From CAYUNA01 sp047629355 (GTDB lineage: Bacteria > Bacteroidota > Bacteroidia > Chitinophagales > Saprospiraceae): a stretch of DNA of 5,745 bases. The notes below the pieces were generated by a model, which searched no databases, was not told the origin of the DNA, and saw only the letters and a list, made by a program, of their open reading frames with translations. Below are positions 4,418 through 5,745 of this stretch, one piece after another; the first letter of the stretch is position 1, and each line of letters starts with the position of its first letter. Both the position numbers and the translations under genes were made by a program. The DNA is taken from the NCBI GenBank assembly GCA_047629355.1, contig JBLHWU010000319.1:1-5745 (forward strand), written 5' to 3'.

Positions 4418-5470
4418 ATGAATAATACACATCAAGAGGTTCAAGAATATTATGGTTCAGAATTGCAATCTTCAGAGGATTTAAAAACCAATGCTTGTTG
4501 CACATTGACGAAGCCACCCAAACATATTTTGGAAGCTTTGCGTCTGGTAGCGGATGAAGTGCAAGATAAATATTACGGCTGTGGACTCACGATTCCGTCG
4601 GCAGTAGAAGGCTTGAAAATTTTAGATTTAGGGTCAGGTAGTGGTCGAGATTGTTACATCGCTGGAAAATTGGTTGGTGAGAATGGTCGCGTCATTGGTA
4701 TTGATATGACGACGGAACAATTAGATGTTGCTAATAAATACATTGATTATCATCAAGAAAAGTTTGGTTACAAAACGTCTAATGTAAAATTTATAGAAGG
4801 AAATATTGAGCGGTTGGACGAACTGGATTTGGAGAAGGGAACGTTTGATGTTATCATTTCTAACTGTGTGGTTAATCTGGCAATGGATAAGTTGAAAGTA
4901 TTAAAAGATGCTTACGATTTGCTGAAACCAGGTGGTGAAATGTATTTTTCAGATGTGTATAGCGACCGTCGAATTCCTCAGGATTTGCAAAGAAACAAAG
5001 TCCTTTGGGGCGAATGTCTAAGCGGTGCCTTATATTGGAATGACTTTTTGAATATTGCTAAAAAAGCAGGTTTCGGAGACCCTCGAGCGGTGGAAGACAA
5101 GCCGATTACTATCGAAAATGAAGCTTTAGAAGCATTGGTGGGCGACATCCAGTTTTATTCTGTTACTTATCGTTTGATGAAAATTGATGGACTCGAATCA
5201 GACTGCGAAGATTATGGTCAAGCAGTTGCTTACAAAGGCGGTATTCCTGAAAATGATTTGGCATTTTCCTTAGACGACCACCATTATTTTCCAAAAGGTA
5301 AAGTGATGACCGTTTGTGGTAATACCTACAAAATGCTAAACGATACTCGTTTTCAAAAATACTTCGATTTTTACGGAACTTGGGATACGCATTACGGAAT
5401 CTTTGAAGGTTGTGGTGGAAATATGCCATTTACTGCTTCCGTTGATGGAGACGCAGCGAGCTGTTGTTAA
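4418..5470 (+). CDS. arsM: Arsenite S-adenosylmethionine methyltransferase ArsM
   Basis: This 350-residue cytosolic enzyme transfers methyl groups from S-adenosylmethionine to trivalent arsenic, giving mono-, di- and volatile trimethylated arsenicals. Motif I of the Rossmann methyltransferase fold is LDLGSGSGRD (69-78), the acidic strand-2 motif is GIDMT (94-98), and the strand-4 region is ISNCVVNL (147-154). Four conserved arsenic-site cysteines are recognisable: C27/C28 (NACCTL), C55 (YYGCGL), C150 (SNCVVN) and C200 (WGECLSGALYW). Their spacing agrees with Cys44, 72, 174 and 224 of the Cyanidioschyzon enzyme as I recall it: 28 residues between the first two and 50 between the last two. The C-terminal domain (about 255-350) has further cysteines (263, 300, 332) and ends in a CC pair. 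M1 is the only sensible start, as the next Met is M97. The gene has its own promoter and looks monocistronic. No arsR, arsB/acr3 or arsC is in the window. Confidence 0.96.
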   Translation: MNNTHQEVQEYYGSELQSSEDLKTNACCTLTKPPKHILEALRLVADEVQDKYYGCGLTIPSAVEGLKILDLGSGSGRDCYIAGKLVGENGRVIGIDMTTEQLDVANKYIDYHQEKFGYKTSNVKFIEGNIERLDELDLEKGTFDVIISNCVVNLAMDKLKVLKDAYDLLKPGGEMYFSDVYSDRRIPQDLQRNKVLWGECLSGALYWNDFLNIAKKAGFGDPRAVEDKPITIENEALEALVGDIQFYSVTYRLMKIDGLESDCEDYGQAVAYKGGIPENDLAFSLDDHHYFPKGKVMTVCGNTYKMLNDTRFQKYFDFYGTWDTHYGIFEGCGGNMPFTASVDGDAASCC

Positions 5471-5620
5471 GTAACACGTACTAATTTAATCAGGTAATTT
5501 TTAAACATCTTTTTCCGCTATTTGCATTGCCGCAGGCAATGCGCACTGTATTTTTTGAAGTTCGAAAATCTTACGATTCTCTCGCTTCTTAAACTTTAAA
5601 CAAAATTACTACGCGTTACT
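5470..5620. mobile_element. Putative TA-flanked fold-back element overlapping the arsM stop
   Basis: TTAAGTAACACGTA (5467-5480) matches the complement of 5610-5623 at 13 of 14 bases. A second inverted pair, GTAATTTT (5494-5501) and AAAATTAC (5602-5609), lies inside, and a REP-like hairpin (5524-5542) is near the centre. Placing the ends at AGTAAC... and ...GTTACT leaves TA on each side (5468-5469, 5621-5622), as for the MITE at 1002-1160, whose ends also begin AGTA(A/G). The TA on the left belongs to the arsM stop codon. The arms are short and the interior is not homologous to the first MITE, so this could instead be a structured 3' region. No gene is seen in 5471-5707. Confidence 0.5.
5524..5542 (+). 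repeat. REP-like hairpin, copy 2; possible 3' end structure of arsM
   Basis: GCATTGCC and GGCAATGC pair perfectly over 8 bp around the loop GCA, and a T-G pair can extend the base. It lies 53 bp past the arsM stop and shares TTGCYGCAGGCAA with the hairpin at 1235-1255. A T-run (5551-5556) begins 8 bp after the stem, too far for a classical intrinsic terminator, but it may protect the 3' end of the mRNA. Confidence 0.65.
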
Positions 5621-5707
5621 TAAGTAAAAACGATTCAATAACTTGGGCCATTATGCTTGTCCTTTTCCCTTCTAAAAAACACAAAAAATAGTTCCGTAAC
5701 GAAGGCT

Positions 5708-5745
5708 ATGCAACGATTTTTTGAATTCTTTAGAAGAAAAAATTA
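5708..5745 (+). CDS. Possible start of a gene running off the window
   Basis: An ATG at 5708 opens a frame, MQRFFEFFRRKN, that continues past the right edge. The basic and aromatic start looks like a plausible N-terminus, but only 12 codons are visible. The nearest promoter-like string is TAGTTCCG (5689-5696), a poor match to TAnnTTTG. No function can be given, and it may not be a gene. Confidence 0.28.
   Translation, partial: MQRFFEFFRRKN

Noticed and set aside
5163..5429. Open frame of 88 codons on the minus strand
   Set aside because: It is antisense to the conserved C-terminal part of arsM and has no recognisable features.
5638..5742. Minus-strand open frame reading KNSKNRCIAFVTELFFVFF
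   Set aside because: It is short, lacks a start codon and begins at a stop at the very edge of the window; no support as a gene remnant.

Overview
The window looks like an AT-rich stretch of a Bacteroidota chromosome, perhaps Saprospiria or Chitinophagia; that narrower placement is a guess. The signs are a perfect TAnnTTTG -7 promoter box before arsM, no Shine-Dalgarno sequences before the starts, a small exported beta-barrel-like protein, an exported ankyrin protein, and long AT-rich intergenic DNA full of inverted repeats.

Layout. Positions 1-212 are the right end of an IS630-family insertion sequence. Its transposase C-terminus carries a one-base frameshift just before the last catalytic motif. 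A putative outer-membrane beta-barrel gene (322-972, +) follows. Next comes a 159-bp fold-back element (1002-1160) whose ends match the IS630 end and which is flanked by TA. A short hairpin (1235-1255) lies just past the stop of a nine-repeat exported ankyrin gene (1279-2454, -). Positions 2455-3898 hold no convincing gene. They contain several hairpins, a ~92-bp sequence repeated 853 bp away, a strong tandem hairpin pair (3310-3384), and a 237-bp IS5-like MITE with a TTA target duplication (3532-3768). The second repeat copy ends 18 bp before an ACT-domain gene (3899-4300, +). A separate promoter then drives arsM, an arsenite S-adenosylmethionine methyltransferase (4418-5470, +). Past arsM is another TA-flanked fold-back element (5470-5620) with a REP-like hairpin inside that matches the one at 1235. 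A possible gene start (5708) runs off the window.

Function. The genes do not form one pathway. arsM is a stand-alone arsenic detoxification gene with no arsR or ars transporter in view. The ACT-domain protein is probably a small ligand-binding or regulatory protein. The barrel and ankyrin proteins are probably exported to the cell envelope. The theme of the window is colonisation of intergenic DNA by small non-autonomous mobile elements. I see no convincing new multi-gene system. The best candidates for something undescribed are the duplicated leader-like hairpin before the ACT gene, the orphan tandem hairpins at 3310-3384, and the covarying REP-like hairpins at gene ends.
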